From NCBI RefSeq assembly GCF_013408175.1, contig NZ_JACBYW010000001.1, forward strand, positions 1,264,707 through 1,328,706: a DNA stretch of 64,000 bases. The letters run 5' to 3'. A model generated the notes under the pieces. That model did not search any database, was not told the DNA's origin, and saw nothing but the letters and a program-made list of their open reading frames with translations. Within the stretch, counting starts at the first letter, position 1. Every line of letters begins with the position of its first letter. The DNA comes from Actinopolyspora biskrensis. Lineage in GTDB: Bacteria; Actinomycetota; Actinomycetes; Mycobacteriales; Pseudonocardiaceae. This document shows positions 8,491-17,312 of the stretch, piece by piece. A program made the position numbers and the translations under genes.

Positions 8491-9590
8491 CCGGTCACCG
8501 GCGATTACGCGAGTTGCTCGCCGACGGCCGAGTCTCCAAGGACCCGCGGCAGCACTGGCCCAGTTGGATCAACGGGGACATTCCGGAGGACTGGGCGCTG
8601 GCCAGTTGGGTCTCGGTGCGCAACATGTTCACCGCCCATGGTGAGCGGCACCGCAGGTTGCGCTCGCTGATCTCGGCCGCGTTCACCCCGCGCCGGGTGG
8701 CCGGTCTGTATCCCGACATAGCCGAGATCACCAACGAACTGCTCGACGAACTGGGGTCCACGCCGGAGGGGAGCAGCGTGGACCTGCGGGAGCACTTCGC
8801 CTATCCGCTTCCCATCTCCGTGATCTGCCGCCTTTTCGGGGTGCCCGCCGAGGCCCGCCCGGGACTGCGGCGCGTCGTCGACGGCGTTTTCGACACCTCC
8901 GCCACCGCGGAACAGGTGCGGGCCACCCAGCGGGAGCTGTACGAGCTGCTCGGTGAGCTGGTGTCGAGCAAGCGTGCGGATCCGGGCGACGATCTGACCA
9001 GCGTGCTGCTGAGCGCCAGGGACGAGCAGGACGGCAAGCTGGACGAGCAGGAACTGGTGGACACGTTGATCCTGCTCATCGGAGCCGGGCACGAAACCAC
9101 GGTGAATCTGCTCGATCACGCCGTGGCGGCCGTGCTCACCCACCGGGACCAGCTGGCGCTCGTGCGCGAGGGAACGTGCTCGTGGGGTCAGGTGGTCACC
9201 GAGTCGCTGCGTTGGCAGGCCCCGCTGGCCAACGTTCCGCTCCGCTACGCCACCACGGACATCGAGCTCGAGGACGGGGTCGTCATCCGCGCGGGGGAGC
9301 CGATCCTGGCCGGCTACGCGGGCGCCTGTCGTGACCCGCGAAGATACGAACGCCCCGATTCGTTCGACATCACCCGCACCGACAACGGCGATCATCTGGC
9401 CTTCGGGCACGGTGCGCACTACTGCCTCGGGGCGCCGCTGGCGCGTTTGGAAGCCGAAACGGCACTGCCCGCGCTGTTCGAGCGCTTCCCGGACATGCGG
9501 CTCGCCGTCTCCGCCGAGGAGCTCGTCGCCGGAAGCGGATTCATCGCGAACGGGCACAGCAGCCTGCCGGTGTTGCTGCGGGGCCGCTGA
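8358..9590 (+). CDS. conservon-associated cytochrome P450 (CYP154/156-like)
   Basis: A 410-residue, apparently fully functional class I bacterial P450. It has I-helix AGHETT (243-248), K-helix ESLR (282-285) and heme-binding [10 protein letters not shown] (349-358, Cys356). GTG 8358 is chosen because GGAGG lies 9 bases upstream and the resulting N-terminus [18 protein letters not shown] matches the usual beginning of CYP154-type enzymes. It begins inside the preceding P450 gene. The substrate is unknown; ferredoxin and reductase partners are not encoded nearby and must come from elsewhere. Last gene of the conservon, followed by a strong hairpin. Confidence 0.9.
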   Translation: MEHSSCPYTMDPTGHDVHAEAEFLRREGPATRVELPGGVVAWAVTGHRRLRELLADGRVSKDPRQHWPSWINGDIPEDWALASWVSVRNMFTAHGERHRRLRSLISAAFTPRRVAGLYPDIAEITNELLDELGSTPEGSSVDLREHFAYPLPISVICRLFGVPAEARPGLRRVVDGVFDTSATAEQVRATQRELYELLGELVSSKRADPGDDLTSVLLSARDEQDGKLDEQELVDTLILLIGAGHETTVNLLDHAVAAVLTHRDQLALVREGTCSWGQVVTESLRWQAPLANVPLRYATTDIELEDGVVIRAGEPILAGYAGACRDPRRYERPDSFDITRTDNGDHLAFGHGAHYCLGAPLARLEAETALPALFERFPDMRLAVSAEELVAGSGFIANGHSSLPVLLRGR

Positions 9591-9600
9591 CGCGGCGTTT

Positions 9601-9643
9601 CCCACGGCCCCGGCGGGTGCTACCCACGCACCGGGGCCGTGGG
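9601..9643 (+). terminator. terminator of the conservon operon
   Basis: Perfect 13-bp inverted repeat (9601-9613 with 9631-9643) and a 17-base loop, 10 bases after the second P450 stop codon. No U-run. It separates the conservon from the following kinase gene. Confidence 0.7.
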
Positions 9644-9739
9644 ATCGGTCGTGGTCGGTGGAACCAGGCGGAGATGAACGAGAACCTTTCGCGTCGTTAC
9701 TGAACGCGGATTAATATCCGGCGGAGCGCATCGACAGTG

Positions 9740-10846
9740 ATGGGAGTTTCCATGCCCGTACCCGCCGGCCGTGCGATCGCCTCCGAGGTGACCGGATTCG
9801 GCCGGGAGCGTCCCGGTCCGATGGCATCCGTCGAGATCGCGCGCAAGATCGCGGAGAACCTTCGGGACGGGGTCACCGGTTCGAAAGCCCAGGCCGCGGT
9901 GCGCGGACTTCGCAGGTTGCTCGGAGCCGAGGCGGTGGCCCTGGCCGATCTGTCCGGAACTCTGGAACGGGCCGGGCGACCGGACGACGTGGACGGCGCC
10001 GCGGTCCTGGTCGGTGAGGTGCTGCGTACCGAGTCCCGCCGTGGTCGCCCTCCGCTGGTAGCGCTCCCCCTGCGGTCGCAGGACGAACTCGTCGGGGTGC
10101 TGCTGGTGCGCGGCCGGGTACGGATGTCGGAGGTGCGCCAGGCGGCGAGCTGGGTCGAGGACTCCCTGGAACGCGCCCGTCTGGAGTCCTCGGCGGAACA
10201 GGCGGCGCGTTCCGAGCTGCGCGCCCTCCGCGCGGAGATCTCGCCGCATTTCGTGTACAACGCGCTGACCGTGATCGGATCGCTGGTCCGCTCCGACCCG
10301 GACCGCTCGCACGAGCTCATGCTCGACTTCGCCGAGTTCATCCGCTACGGACTGGCACGCGACCGGGAGTACACCACCGTCTCCGACGAGTTCCACGCGG
10401 TGGAGACGTACTTGGCCCTGCAACGTGCGGTGCTGGGGGACCGGCTGCGCGTGCGGATACGGGTCGCCCCCGACGTGCTGGCGGTGCCCCTGCCGTACCT
10501 GGTGCTGCAGCCCTTGGTCGAGAACGCGGTGCGGCACGGTGTCGAGCCGGGTGGCGGGGACGAAGCGCGGCGCACCGGTCTCGTGCAGGTCTCCGGCGAG
10601 GCCTCCTCCGAGGGGGACCTGGTGATCAGCGTGGAGGACGACGGAGCGGGGATGGATCCGGCCAGGGCCGAGGAGATCCTGGCCGGCCGGGGTGCGGGCG
10701 ACAGCGTCGGTTTGAGCAATGTGGACAGAAGGCTGCGTGCGGTGTACGGCTCCTGGTACGGCTTGGTCGTCGAGACGGCGCGGGATGCCGGTACGCGGGT
10801 GGTCGTCCGGATCCCCATGTTCCAGCCGGGGGTGGTGCCGCGATGA
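9740..10846 (+). CDS. LytS/YpdA-type sensor histidine kinase
   Basis: A 368-residue kinase of the LytS (His_kinase) family. The N-terminal ~160 residues resemble a GAF-like sensor without membrane helices, so sensing is probably cytoplasmic or through a partner. The catalytic core is complete: phospho-acceptor His in AEISPHFVYNAL, N-box LQPLVENAVRHGVEP and G-box EDDGAGMDP with a later GLSNVDRRL. ATG 9740 follows a GTG one codon earlier; neither has a strong ribosome site. It overlaps the response-regulator gene by 4 bases. The context (regulator, small membrane protein, symporter) resembles nutrient-sensing systems such as BtsSR-BtsT, with pyruvate or another organic acid a plausible but unproven signal. 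Confidence 0.87.
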   Translation: MGVSMPVPAGRAIASEVTGFGRERPGPMASVEIARKIAENLRDGVTGSKAQAAVRGLRRLLGAEAVALADLSGTLERAGRPDDVDGAAVLVGEVLRTESRRGRPPLVALPLRSQDELVGVLLVRGRVRMSEVRQAASWVEDSLERARLESSAEQAARSELRALRAEISPHFVYNALTVIGSLVRSDPDRSHELMLDFAEFIRYGLARDREYTTVSDEFHAVETYLALQRAVLGDRLRVRIRVAPDVLAVPLPYLVLQPLVENAVRHGVEPGGGDEARRTGLVQVSGEASSEGDLVISVEDDGAGMDPARAEEILAGRGAGDSVGLSNVDRRLRAVYGSWYGLVVETARDAGTRVVVRIPMFQPGVVPR

Positions 10847-11634
10847 CCAGGAGCCTGCGGGTGCTCGCGGTGGAAGACGTGCGGCCCGCTCTCGACGAGC
10901 TGTGCCGACTGCTGGACGACGCGCCCGAGGTGGACGAGGTGGTCGGGGTGGAAGCGGCTCAGGAAGCCCTGGAGCTGCTCCGGAGCGAACGTTTCGACGC
11001 CGTCTTCCTCGACATCTCGATGCCGGGGCTGGGCGGCATCGAGCTCGGCTCGTCGCTGGCCGGACTCGACGCGCCTCCGGTGGTGGTTTTCGTGACGGCC
11101 TACGACGGTTACGCCGTCACCGCCTACGACATCGGAGCGGTCGACTACCTGCTCAAGCCGGTGCGTGCGGAGCGCCTCGCAGCGGCCCTGGTCAAGGTGA
11201 CCAAGATGGTCGTGGCCAGCACTCTTTCCGCGAACGCGGAGAACGTGGGGCCATCGCCCGAGGCGATGGCCGTCGTGCCGGTGGAAGCGGCCGGGCGGAC
11301 CAGGTACGTACGGCGCAGCGAGGTGCGGTTCGTCTCGGCCGACGGCGATTACGTGCGGCTGCACACCCCCTCCGGCGCCCACGTGGTCCGAATGCCCATC
11401 TCCCGCCTGGAGGAGCACTGGCAGGGACACGGTTTCGTGCGGGTGCACCGCAGCTTCCTCGTGGCGCTGCACGCGGTGCGTGAGCTGCGCAGCGACTCGA
11501 CGGGGGGCCTCGTCGCGCACACCGAGCTCGGTGACGTTCCGGTCAGCAGACGACACGCGCGTGAACTGCGCGAGTCGTTGCTGCGGTACGCGCGGAGCGC
11601 GGAGTCGGAACAGGCGGTGCGGGGGAGCCGATGA
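10843..11634 (+). CDS. LytTR-family response regulator
   Basis: A 263-residue regulator with an N-terminal receiver domain (acidic pair Glu11/Asp12, phospho-acceptor Asp57 in FLDISMPG, conserved Lys105 in LLKP) and a C-terminal LytTR DNA-binding domain (about 145-245; VRFVSADGDYVRLHT and RVHRSFLVAL are typical). Such regulators bind paired direct repeats upstream of transporter genes. The start overlaps the kinase stop (ATGA) and the stop overlaps the next gene, so the four products are translationally linked. Its target may be its own operon, since the transporter is encoded in it. Confidence 0.9.
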   Translation: MTRSLRVLAVEDVRPALDELCRLLDDAPEVDEVVGVEAAQEALELLRSERFDAVFLDISMPGLGGIELGSSLAGLDAPPVVVFVTAYDGYAVTAYDIGAVDYLLKPVRAERLAAALVKVTKMVVASTLSANAENVGPSPEAMAVVPVEAAGRTRYVRRSEVRFVSADGDYVRLHTPSGAHVVRMPISRLEEHWQGHGFVRVHRSFLVALHAVRELRSDSTGGLVAHTELGDVPVSRRHARELRESLLRYARSAESEQAVRGSR

Positions 11635-11981
11635 GCGGCACCAAGCGAACCGTCGTGATGAGCCCGCAGACACGACTGGCCCGCCACCGGGGCGGACCGC
11701 GCAGACCGCGCCGGATGCCGCGACTGGAGACCGCCGAGCTGGAACGGGCCCGTGCGCTGCGTCGTGCTCAGCTCACGCGCGGGCTGCCCACGCTGGGGGC
11801 GCTGTTCGCGCTCGTTTTCGGGATGCCGCTCGCGTTGAGCGAGCTGCCCGTGCTGGACGAGATCCGCGTGGCGGGGGTTCCGCTGTCCTGGTTGGTGCTG
11901 GTGCTCGTTCCCTTCCCCACGATGAGTCTGCTGGCGCTGCGGCAGCTGAGACGGGCGGAGACGCTGGAGAGGAGCCGATGA
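11631..11981 (+). CDS. small two-helix membrane protein of the symporter operon
   Basis: A 116-residue protein with a basic N-terminal ~50 residues rich in Arg and two membrane helices (about 50-70 and 80-98), ending in a charged tail. In actinomycetes, SSS acetate/organic-acid symporters are commonly encoded just after a small two-helix membrane protein (DUF485-like in the ActP case). This one occupies that place and overlaps both neighbours by 4 bases, which suggests an accessory subunit or assembly partner of the symporter. The sequence itself does not match DUF485 clearly, so the family is left open. Confidence 0.75.
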   Translation: MSGTKRTVVMSPQTRLARHRGGPRRPRRMPRLETAELERARALRRAQLTRGLPTLGALFALVFGMPLALSELPVLDEIRVAGVPLSWLVLVLVPFPTMSLLALRQLRRAETLERSR

Positions 11982-13672
11982 CGGCGTTTCTCGCTGTTAC
12001 CCCCGTCGTGTTGCTGACCCTGTTCATCGGACTGCGCGGGGTGGCCACGATGCGCACCACCTCCGACTTCCTCGTGGCCTCGCGCGGAATATCACCGCTG
12101 GTGAACTCGGCCGCGGTTTCCGGGGAGTACCTTTCCGCGGCTTCGTTCCTCGGGGTCGCCGGGATGATGGTCAAGGACGGCGTCGGGGCTCTGTGGTACC
12201 CGGTGGGCTTCACCGCCGGGTACGTGGCGATGCTGGTGCTGGTGGCCGCTCCGCTGCGTCGCTCGGGGGCGCTGACGGTTCCCGACTTCGCCGAGGCGAG
12301 GTTGGGCTCGCCCGCGCTGCGCAGGTTGACGGCGGTCGTGGTGCTGATCATCGCGGTGCTGTACCTGATTCCCCAGTTCCGTACCGCGGGACTGGTGCTC
12401 AGCGTGGTCGGCGGCACCCGATACTGGGTGGGTGTGGTGATCGCGGGCGGTGTGATCAGCATCGCCCTCGCCCTGGGAGGTATGCGCGCCGCCACCTATG
12501 TGCAGGCCTTCCAGTTCTGCCTGAAGCTGGTCCTGTTCGCCGTTCCCGCCGTCTGGCTGCTCGTGGGCGCCGGAGCGCAGGTACGGGAGGAGGCGGTGCA
12601 CCCCGTGGAGTTCACCCACTTCGAGGAGCGGACTCGGGTGGACTTCCGAACAGGGGTGACGCTGCGGATCGAGGAACCGGTCCGGGTGCGGGCGCGGGAC
12701 GGCCGCGCGGAGCTGCTGCGTCCCGGAGAGCACCGCGTGGAGGAGGGGCGGAGTCTGGCCTTTCCCGCGGGGGCCGCGGTCCCCGGGGTGGTCGGTGTCC
12801 TCCCTCCGGGAGGGGAGCGGTGGCAGCGTCCGTTGCTGGACGTCGACGACGCGGGGCATCCGCTGTTCGGGACCTGGGCGGTGCTGATCGCGACCGTGTT
12901 CGGAACGATGGGGCTTCCCCACGTGCTGGTCCGCTTCCACACCAATCCGGACGGCAGGACGGCGCGTCGGACTGCGGCGCTGACGGTGGGACTGCTGAGC
13001 CTGTTCTACCTGTTCCCCGGCGTATACGGGGCGCTGGGAAAGGTGCTGCTGCCCGAGCTGTACCTGTCCGGCACCACGGACACCGTGGTTGTCGAGCTTC
13101 CGGGGCGAGTGGACGGCGGCTGGGTCGGCTCGCTGTTCACCGTGTTGCTGACCTCGGGGGCGTTCGCGGCTTTCCTGGCCACCTCGCTGGGGTTGTTGCT
13201 CGTGGTTTCGGGAGCCATTTCGCACGATCTCGTGGCGGGTGGGCTGAACAGGTTGCGGGGGACCGCGCTGCTCGCCGCGGCGGCGGTCATCCTCCTTTCC
13301 GTGCCCGCGGTGTTCCTGGACGCGAACATTCTGGTCACGTGGGCGTTCACGGTCGCGGCCGCGACCTTCTGCCCGCTGCTGGTGCTGGGGATCTGGTGGC
13401 CTCGCCTCACCGTCGAAGGGGCCGTGAGCGGTGTCCTGGTGGGGCTGGTCGGTTCCTCGGCGGGGATCGCGGTCACCCTGTTCGGGCCGCCGTTGGACGG
13501 TTGGCCCGCCGTGTTGACGGCTCAACCGGCTCCGTGGTCGGTGCCGTTGGCCTTCGGCACGATGCTGCTGGTCTCGCTGCGCACCCGTGTTCCGTCGTGG
13601 GCGAGCACCGAGATGCTGCGGTTGCATCTGGACGAGGATCCGGTTTCGCGGCGGGTGACGGATCGCCGATGA
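11978..13672 (+). CDS. SSS-family sodium:solute (organic acid) symporter
   Basis: A 564-residue SSS-family carrier related to cation/acetate symporters (ActP/MctC type). The conserved early motif SGEYLSAASFLGVAGMM and the SGAISHDL region are present, with about 13 membrane helices. Between helices around residues 200-295 it carries a long, charged, beta-rich hydrophilic insert that would lie outside the membrane. ATG 11978 is chosen for its 4-base overlap with the preceding gene and GGAG upstream; the open frame extends to 11480 but runs out of frame through the preceding regulator and membrane-protein genes. Last gene of the kinase-regulator-symporter operon; substrate probably a small monocarboxylate. 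Confidence 0.88.
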   Translation: MTAFLAVTPVVLLTLFIGLRGVATMRTTSDFLVASRGISPLVNSAAVSGEYLSAASFLGVAGMMVKDGVGALWYPVGFTAGYVAMLVLVAAPLRRSGALTVPDFAEARLGSPALRRLTAVVVLIIAVLYLIPQFRTAGLVLSVVGGTRYWVGVVIAGGVISIALALGGMRAATYVQAFQFCLKLVLFAVPAVWLLVGAGAQVREEAVHPVEFTHFEERTRVDFRTGVTLRIEEPVRVRARDGRAELLRPGEHRVEEGRSLAFPAGAAVPGVVGVLPPGGERWQRPLLDVDDAGHPLFGTWAVLIATVFGTMGLPHVLVRFHTNPDGRTARRTAALTVGLLSLFYLFPGVYGALGKVLLPELYLSGTTDTVVVELPGRVDGGWVGSLFTVLLTSGAFAAFLATSLGLLLVVSGAISHDLVAGGLNRLRGTALLAAAAVILLSVPAVFLDANILVTWAFTVAAATFCPLLVLGIWWPRLTVEGAVSGVLVGLVGSSAGIAVTLFGPPLDGWPAVLTAQPAPWSVPLAFGTMLLVSLRTRVPSWASTEMLRLHLDEDPVSRRVTDRR

Positions 13673-13714
13673 CACCGGAGACCCCAGCGGGGGAGGTGCT
13701 CGCTTCTCCGGCGC

Positions 13715-13744
13715 GGTGGAGCCGTTTTCGCGGGCGGCTCCACC
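13715..13744. terminator. bidirectional terminator hairpin
   Basis: Perfect 10-bp stem (13715-13724 with 13735-13744) with a 10-base loop, between the convergent symporter and dioxygenase genes. Placed to end both transcripts. Confidence 0.65.
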
Positions 13745-13759
13745 GTGTACACCGGTGTT

Positions 13760-14638
13760 TCACCGTGCGGTGGGCTCCGGCAATCCCTCGGGCGGGGGTG
13801 TGGCAGCGGGGTCGATGCCGAGCACCACGGTGGCCCGCACGGTCTCCCGCGGGTACCACGGTGGTGTCCTGCCCAGGTCGAGCTGGGTCATCGGTCCCTC
13901 CTCACCCGTGGTGTAGAGCAGATCCTGCTCGTTGGTGGTCCGGGGGACCGTGTTGTCCGAGTAGGGATGTGTTCGGGCGAGCCGCTCGTTGAACTCGGCG
14001 GGGAAGTACAGCTGCCCCGTGTGCGAGGTGTGCCCGCCTTCCCAGGTTCCGTCCTCGCGGTGTCCCCCGGTGATCGTCTTCACGTGGATGTGGACGGTCC
14101 TGCCGCGGTACCAGCCGGGAACGACGCTGCGGAAGTTGGCGACTCCACGGTGGTCGGTGAGCTGGACGCCGCGGAGCCAGGTCGTGTCGTCGGTGGGTTC
14201 GGCGTGTCCGTTCTCGTCCAGCGGAGGCAGCTCTCCGTTGTCGTACTCGGTGTAGGAGGAGTACACCCCGGAGGCGTCGCAGTGCCAGATGTCGACGGCG
14301 ATGTCCTTCAACGGGGCACAGCTCGAAGCGTCCACCACGACGATGTCGAGCAGCAGTCCGATCCCCCGCCGGTCCTCGGTGATGTCGCGGCGCAGGATGC
14401 GGTAGTCCAGGTAGTAGGGACCTTCCATCTGTTCCGGGGCGAGCACGCAGGAGGGGTCGAGCCCCGCTGACTCACTTCGGTCCGCTGCCGCCACGGCGGG
14501 GGTGCCGAACCCCGCTACGGCGGTCCCGAGTCCGAGTCCCCCGAAAGCGGCCAACACGCCGCGTCGTGTGGCGCCGGGCCGCTCCGGCCGGCTGTTCGGG
14601 TCCGGTGTGGTGTTTTCCGCGGGCTGGTGTGCGCTCAT
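13760..14638 (-). CDS. Tat-exported intradiol ring-cleavage dioxygenase
   Basis: A 292-residue protein of the intradiol dioxygenase superfamily (Fe(III) catechol/protocatechuate cleavers). Iron ligands of the family can be placed: Tyr in MEGPYYLDYR and the Tyr/His/His set in PGWYRGRTVHIHV. An N-terminal twin-arginine signal (TRRGVLAAFGG, Arg25-Arg26, then a hydrophobic run to about residue 52) indicates folded export, so it would act on aromatic compounds outside the membrane, as reported for some actinomycete lignin-related dioxygenases. ATG 14638 is preferred because the signal starts properly there. It stands alone; no other aromatic-degradation genes are near. Confidence 0.9.
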   Translation of the reverse strand: MSAHQPAENTTPDPNSRPERPGATRRGVLAAFGGLGLGTAVAGFGTPAVAAADRSESAGLDPSCVLAPEQMEGPYYLDYRILRRDITEDRRGIGLLLDIVVVDASSCAPLKDIAVDIWHCDASGVYSSYTEYDNGELPPLDENGHAEPTDDTTWLRGVQLTDHRGVANFRSVVPGWYRGRTVHIHVKTITGGHREDGTWEGGHTSHTGQLYFPAEFNERLARTHPYSDNTVPRTTNEQDLLYTTGEEGPMTQLDLGRTPPWYPRETVRATVVLGIDPAATPPPEGLPEPTAR

Positions 14639-14821
14639 GTGAGCGAAGTTAGGTGGACGAGCGGGGCGGGGTACATGCCCGGCGGACCACAATTTCGCGA
14701 AACCGCTGCTCCGGCAGCCACGGGAACCGGCGGGAGGTGCTCGTTCCGGCGGTGCCCGCGCCGGGCTCCCGAGTTCCAGGCAGGAGTCCAGCGGGTGGGA
14801 GGTTCCCGGCGCAGGCGGTGC

Positions 14822-15781
14822 TCAGGCCGGGTGGAACCAGGTGAGGACCCGTCGTTGCGCACGTCCGCCGGAGCGGCCACGAACGGCGTCGGCGAGCAGG
14901 GACAGCGGGGTTCCGGAGGCTCGTCCCGGTCTCAGCGGGGCGAAGTAGCGCTCGACCAGCCTGATCCAGAGTTCTTTGCTCGGGGTGAAGTGCAGATGCA
15001 GTCGGGTGTGCTGTTCCTGCCACCGGCGGATCGCCTCGATCTTGCGTGTTCCGTGACCGTGACAGATCAGATGAATGTCGTGCGGCCCGAAAGCGCGGTG
15101 CTCGAGACTGCGCAGGAAGCCGATGAGGTCTCCCGAACTGTCCGAACCGCTGCGGCGGGACAGCTGTGTCGCCAACTCGGCGCGCAGGGCGGATTCCTCG
15201 TTTCCCGGGACCGGGGAGAACACTCTGCCCGCCCCGTTCTCGGGGTCGTCGCTCTCGTCGACCGCCACGGCCATGATCGATTCGGGTGGGGAGACGTACA
15301 ACGCGCCCCACTGGTCGCGTTCCCGGCCCTCGCTCGAGTCCGCGGTCGTCCTGTCGATCGTGATCCCCATCCTGTGCAGGACCCGCATCACCGAGGAGGG
15401 CGAGACCCCCGCTCTGTCCGCCAGCGAACGCTTGGTCCAGCGGGAACCGTTGGGTGGGCGTTCGGTCAGCACGGCCTCCAGCACTGCCTGCACCCGATCG
15501 TCGGAGAGCGTGCGCGGGGCGCCCGACCGCGGAAGGTCCCTGAGCGCCGTGAGGCGGCCCTGCCGGAAACGCGTTCGCCACTTGCCGACCGACTGGGGGG
15601 ACACGCCGAGTTCACGGGCGACGGCGGCATTGGTCCGTCCGCGGGCGCAGGCCAGGATGATGCGGCAGCGCAACACCACCGCCTGCGATGTGGAGGGGAG
15701 CCGGATCCAGCGCATCAGCTCGTCCCGCTCCTGCTCCGAGATGGTGAGCGGTTCCTTCGAGCAGGATGAGTCCATGCCCAT
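14822..15781 (-). CDS. IS630-transposase-derived HTH protein, catalytic triad incomplete
   Basis: A 319-residue protein with the two helix-turn-helix units of IS630/Tc1-mariner transposases (AVARELGVSPQSVGKWRTRF and SLADRAGVSPSSVMRVLHRM), followed by a remnant DDE domain. The first Asp survives (VAVDESDD) and the last Glu is present (WIRLVERYF), but the central Asp of the usual DN motif is replaced by His-Gly (LICHGHGTRK), and the stretch between first and second positions is shortened. The frame is otherwise intact and no terminal inverted repeats or target duplications were seen. Either a recently dead insertion sequence or a domesticated DNA-binding protein. ATG 15781 and 15775 are both possible starts. 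Confidence 0.75.
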   Translation of the reverse strand: MGMDSSCSKEPLTISEQERDELMRWIRLPSTSQAVVLRCRIILACARGRTNAAVARELGVSPQSVGKWRTRFRQGRLTALRDLPRSGAPRTLSDDRVQAVLEAVLTERPPNGSRWTKRSLADRAGVSPSSVMRVLHRMGITIDRTTADSSEGRERDQWGALYVSPPESIMAVAVDESDDPENGAGRVFSPVPGNEESALRAELATQLSRRSGSDSSGDLIGFLRSLEHRAFGPHDIHLICHGHGTRKIEAIRRWQEQHTRLHLHFTPSKELWIRLVERYFAPLRPGRASGTPLSLLADAVRGRSGGRAQRRVLTWFHPA

Positions 15782-15850
15782 ACTCTGACGCGAGCCACCC
15801 CGCTTTCCACAAGATCGAACGTCGTTTTCCGCCGTGCCTCCGGTGACGAC

Positions 15851-15884
15851 CCCGTCCCGCCCACGCCGATGTGGACGGGACGGG
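15851..15884 (-). terminator. terminator of the MetE-like gene
   Basis: Inverted repeat of 14 positions with one mismatch (15851-15864 with 15871-15884) and a 6-base loop, lying 11 bases downstream of the MetE-like stop on the minus strand. Confidence 0.6.
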
Positions 15885-15894
15885 CGACACGCGG

Positions 15895-17106
15895 TCAGGA
15901 CCACAGGCGTTCGGTGGCCAGTTCGGCTCCCCGTTTCAGGGACTCGAGTTTCGCCCACGCGATCTGCGGGTGGAGCCGGCCACCGAGGCCGCAGTCGGTG
16001 GAGGCGACGACGTTCTCCCGCCCGACGCACTCCGCGAAGTTCGCGATCCGGTCGGCGACGAGTTCGGGGTGTTCGACCACATTGGTGGCGTGACTGACCA
16101 CTCCGGGAAGCAGCAGTTTGCCGTCCGGCAGCGTGACGTCGCGCCAGACCTTCCACTCGTGCTCGTGGCGGGCATTGCCCGCTTCGAAGGCGTAGGCCTG
16201 CACGTCGATGGACAGCAGGACGTCGACGAGATCCCGCATGGGCAGGTCGGTGATGTGGGGCCCGTGCCAACTACCCCAGCACAGGTGGAAGCGGATGCGG
16301 TCCTTCGGAAGGTCCCGGATCGCGTAGTTCAGCGCCTCGACCCTGCTCATGGTGAACCGCTTGTACGCCTCCACGGACGGTTCCGGGTTGATCTGGTCCC
16401 AGTTCTCCGCGATGGCCGGATCGTCGAGCTGCAGGATCAGCCCCGCGTCGATGATGGCCTTGTACTCCTCGCGCATGGCATCGGCGCAGGCGTAGAGGAA
16501 CTCCTCCTCGTCGTCGTAGTACTCGTTGCCGATGCGGGAGCAGCTGGCCGGTGCGATCGAGGTCATGAACCCCTCTTCGAGCCCGGCCGCGTCCAGCGCC
16601 TTCTTGAACCTGGCTATGTCCGCGTTGATCGCCTCGTGGCCCACGTACTTCAGCGGTCCCCGGCAGACGGGAAACGACGTCGGACCCTTGCTCGCGAACA
16701 CTCCCGAAGTGGGGTCGGCGTAGGCGTCCGCGAAAAGAACCCGGTCGCGCCGGTTCGCGAAACTGTTCAGCGCGATGTCGCCGAATTTCGAGGTGCTGTG
16801 TTTGATGTCGAACAGCGAGATGTCCCTGAGTTCCAGTCCGCCGAGGCGTTGGAAGGAGTAGGACCACCAGGCGCCGTAGTCCACCTTCTGAGTCATCGCC
16901 TTGCCGAATTCGCCGTCACCGACGAAGTCCAGCCCGATTCCGCGCTGCTTTTCGACCAGGTCGTTCGTCGCCCTTTCCACACCGGCACGGTAGTCGTCCT
17001 GTCCGACTTCTCCCGCTGCGTAATTCTGGTTGAGCTCGAGCAGTTCGTCGGGACGTGGGAGGCTGCCTACCTGGGTGGTCAGAATACGGTCGGTGCTCGA
17101 ACGCAC
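15895..17106 (-). CDS. cobalamin-independent methionine synthase (MetE C-terminal domain) family protein
   Basis: A 403-residue single-domain homologue of the catalytic C-terminal half of MetE, which transfers a methyl group to a zinc-bound thiol. Zinc ligands are visible: His and Cys in FHLCWGSWHG and a later Cys in STDCGLGGR. Standalone MetE-C proteins use varied methyl donors and acceptors, so the exact reaction is open; the lack of the N-terminal folate-binding half argues against a standard methyl-tetrahydrofolate:homocysteine enzyme. GTG 17106 is chosen, with GAGGAA just upstream, giving the conserved beginning ILTTQVGSLPRP. A possible functional partner is the MTHFR-type gene at 36.8 kb, but they are far apart. 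Confidence 0.82.
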   Translation of the reverse strand: MRSSTDRILTTQVGSLPRPDELLELNQNYAAGEVGQDDYRAGVERATNDLVEKQRGIGLDFVGDGEFGKAMTQKVDYGAWWSYSFQRLGGLELRDISLFDIKHSTSKFGDIALNSFANRRDRVLFADAYADPTSGVFASKGPTSFPVCRGPLKYVGHEAINADIARFKKALDAAGLEEGFMTSIAPASCSRIGNEYYDDEEEFLYACADAMREEYKAIIDAGLILQLDDPAIAENWDQINPEPSVEAYKRFTMSRVEALNYAIRDLPKDRIRFHLCWGSWHGPHITDLPMRDLVDVLLSIDVQAYAFEAGNARHEHEWKVWRDVTLPDGKLLLPGVVSHATNVVEHPELVADRIANFAECVGRENVVASTDCGLGGRLHPQIAWAKLESLKRGAELATERLWS

Positions 17107-17312
17107 GATTCCTCGTCCTTTCCTCCGGCTGGCGTACGAAGGGCATGCTTGTCCCAAGTGCCGAAAATGGCAAACATCGCAGGTCAGTGTGGCGATATCG
17201 CCGGGGACGCGCCGGTGCTGCCGTGCGGTGGTCTACGAGGAACTTCCGGTCCGGACCACAAGTGGAACTCGATGCGCGGGCGTGCTCCCCGGAGCGGTGC
17301 GATCCTCGGAGC

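Noticed and set aside
12092..13675. A 527-residue minus-strand frame opposite the symporter gene
   Set aside because: Composition (His/Arg/Gln repeats) is typical of antisense shadows in high-GC DNA; the sense strand encodes a clear SSS transporter.
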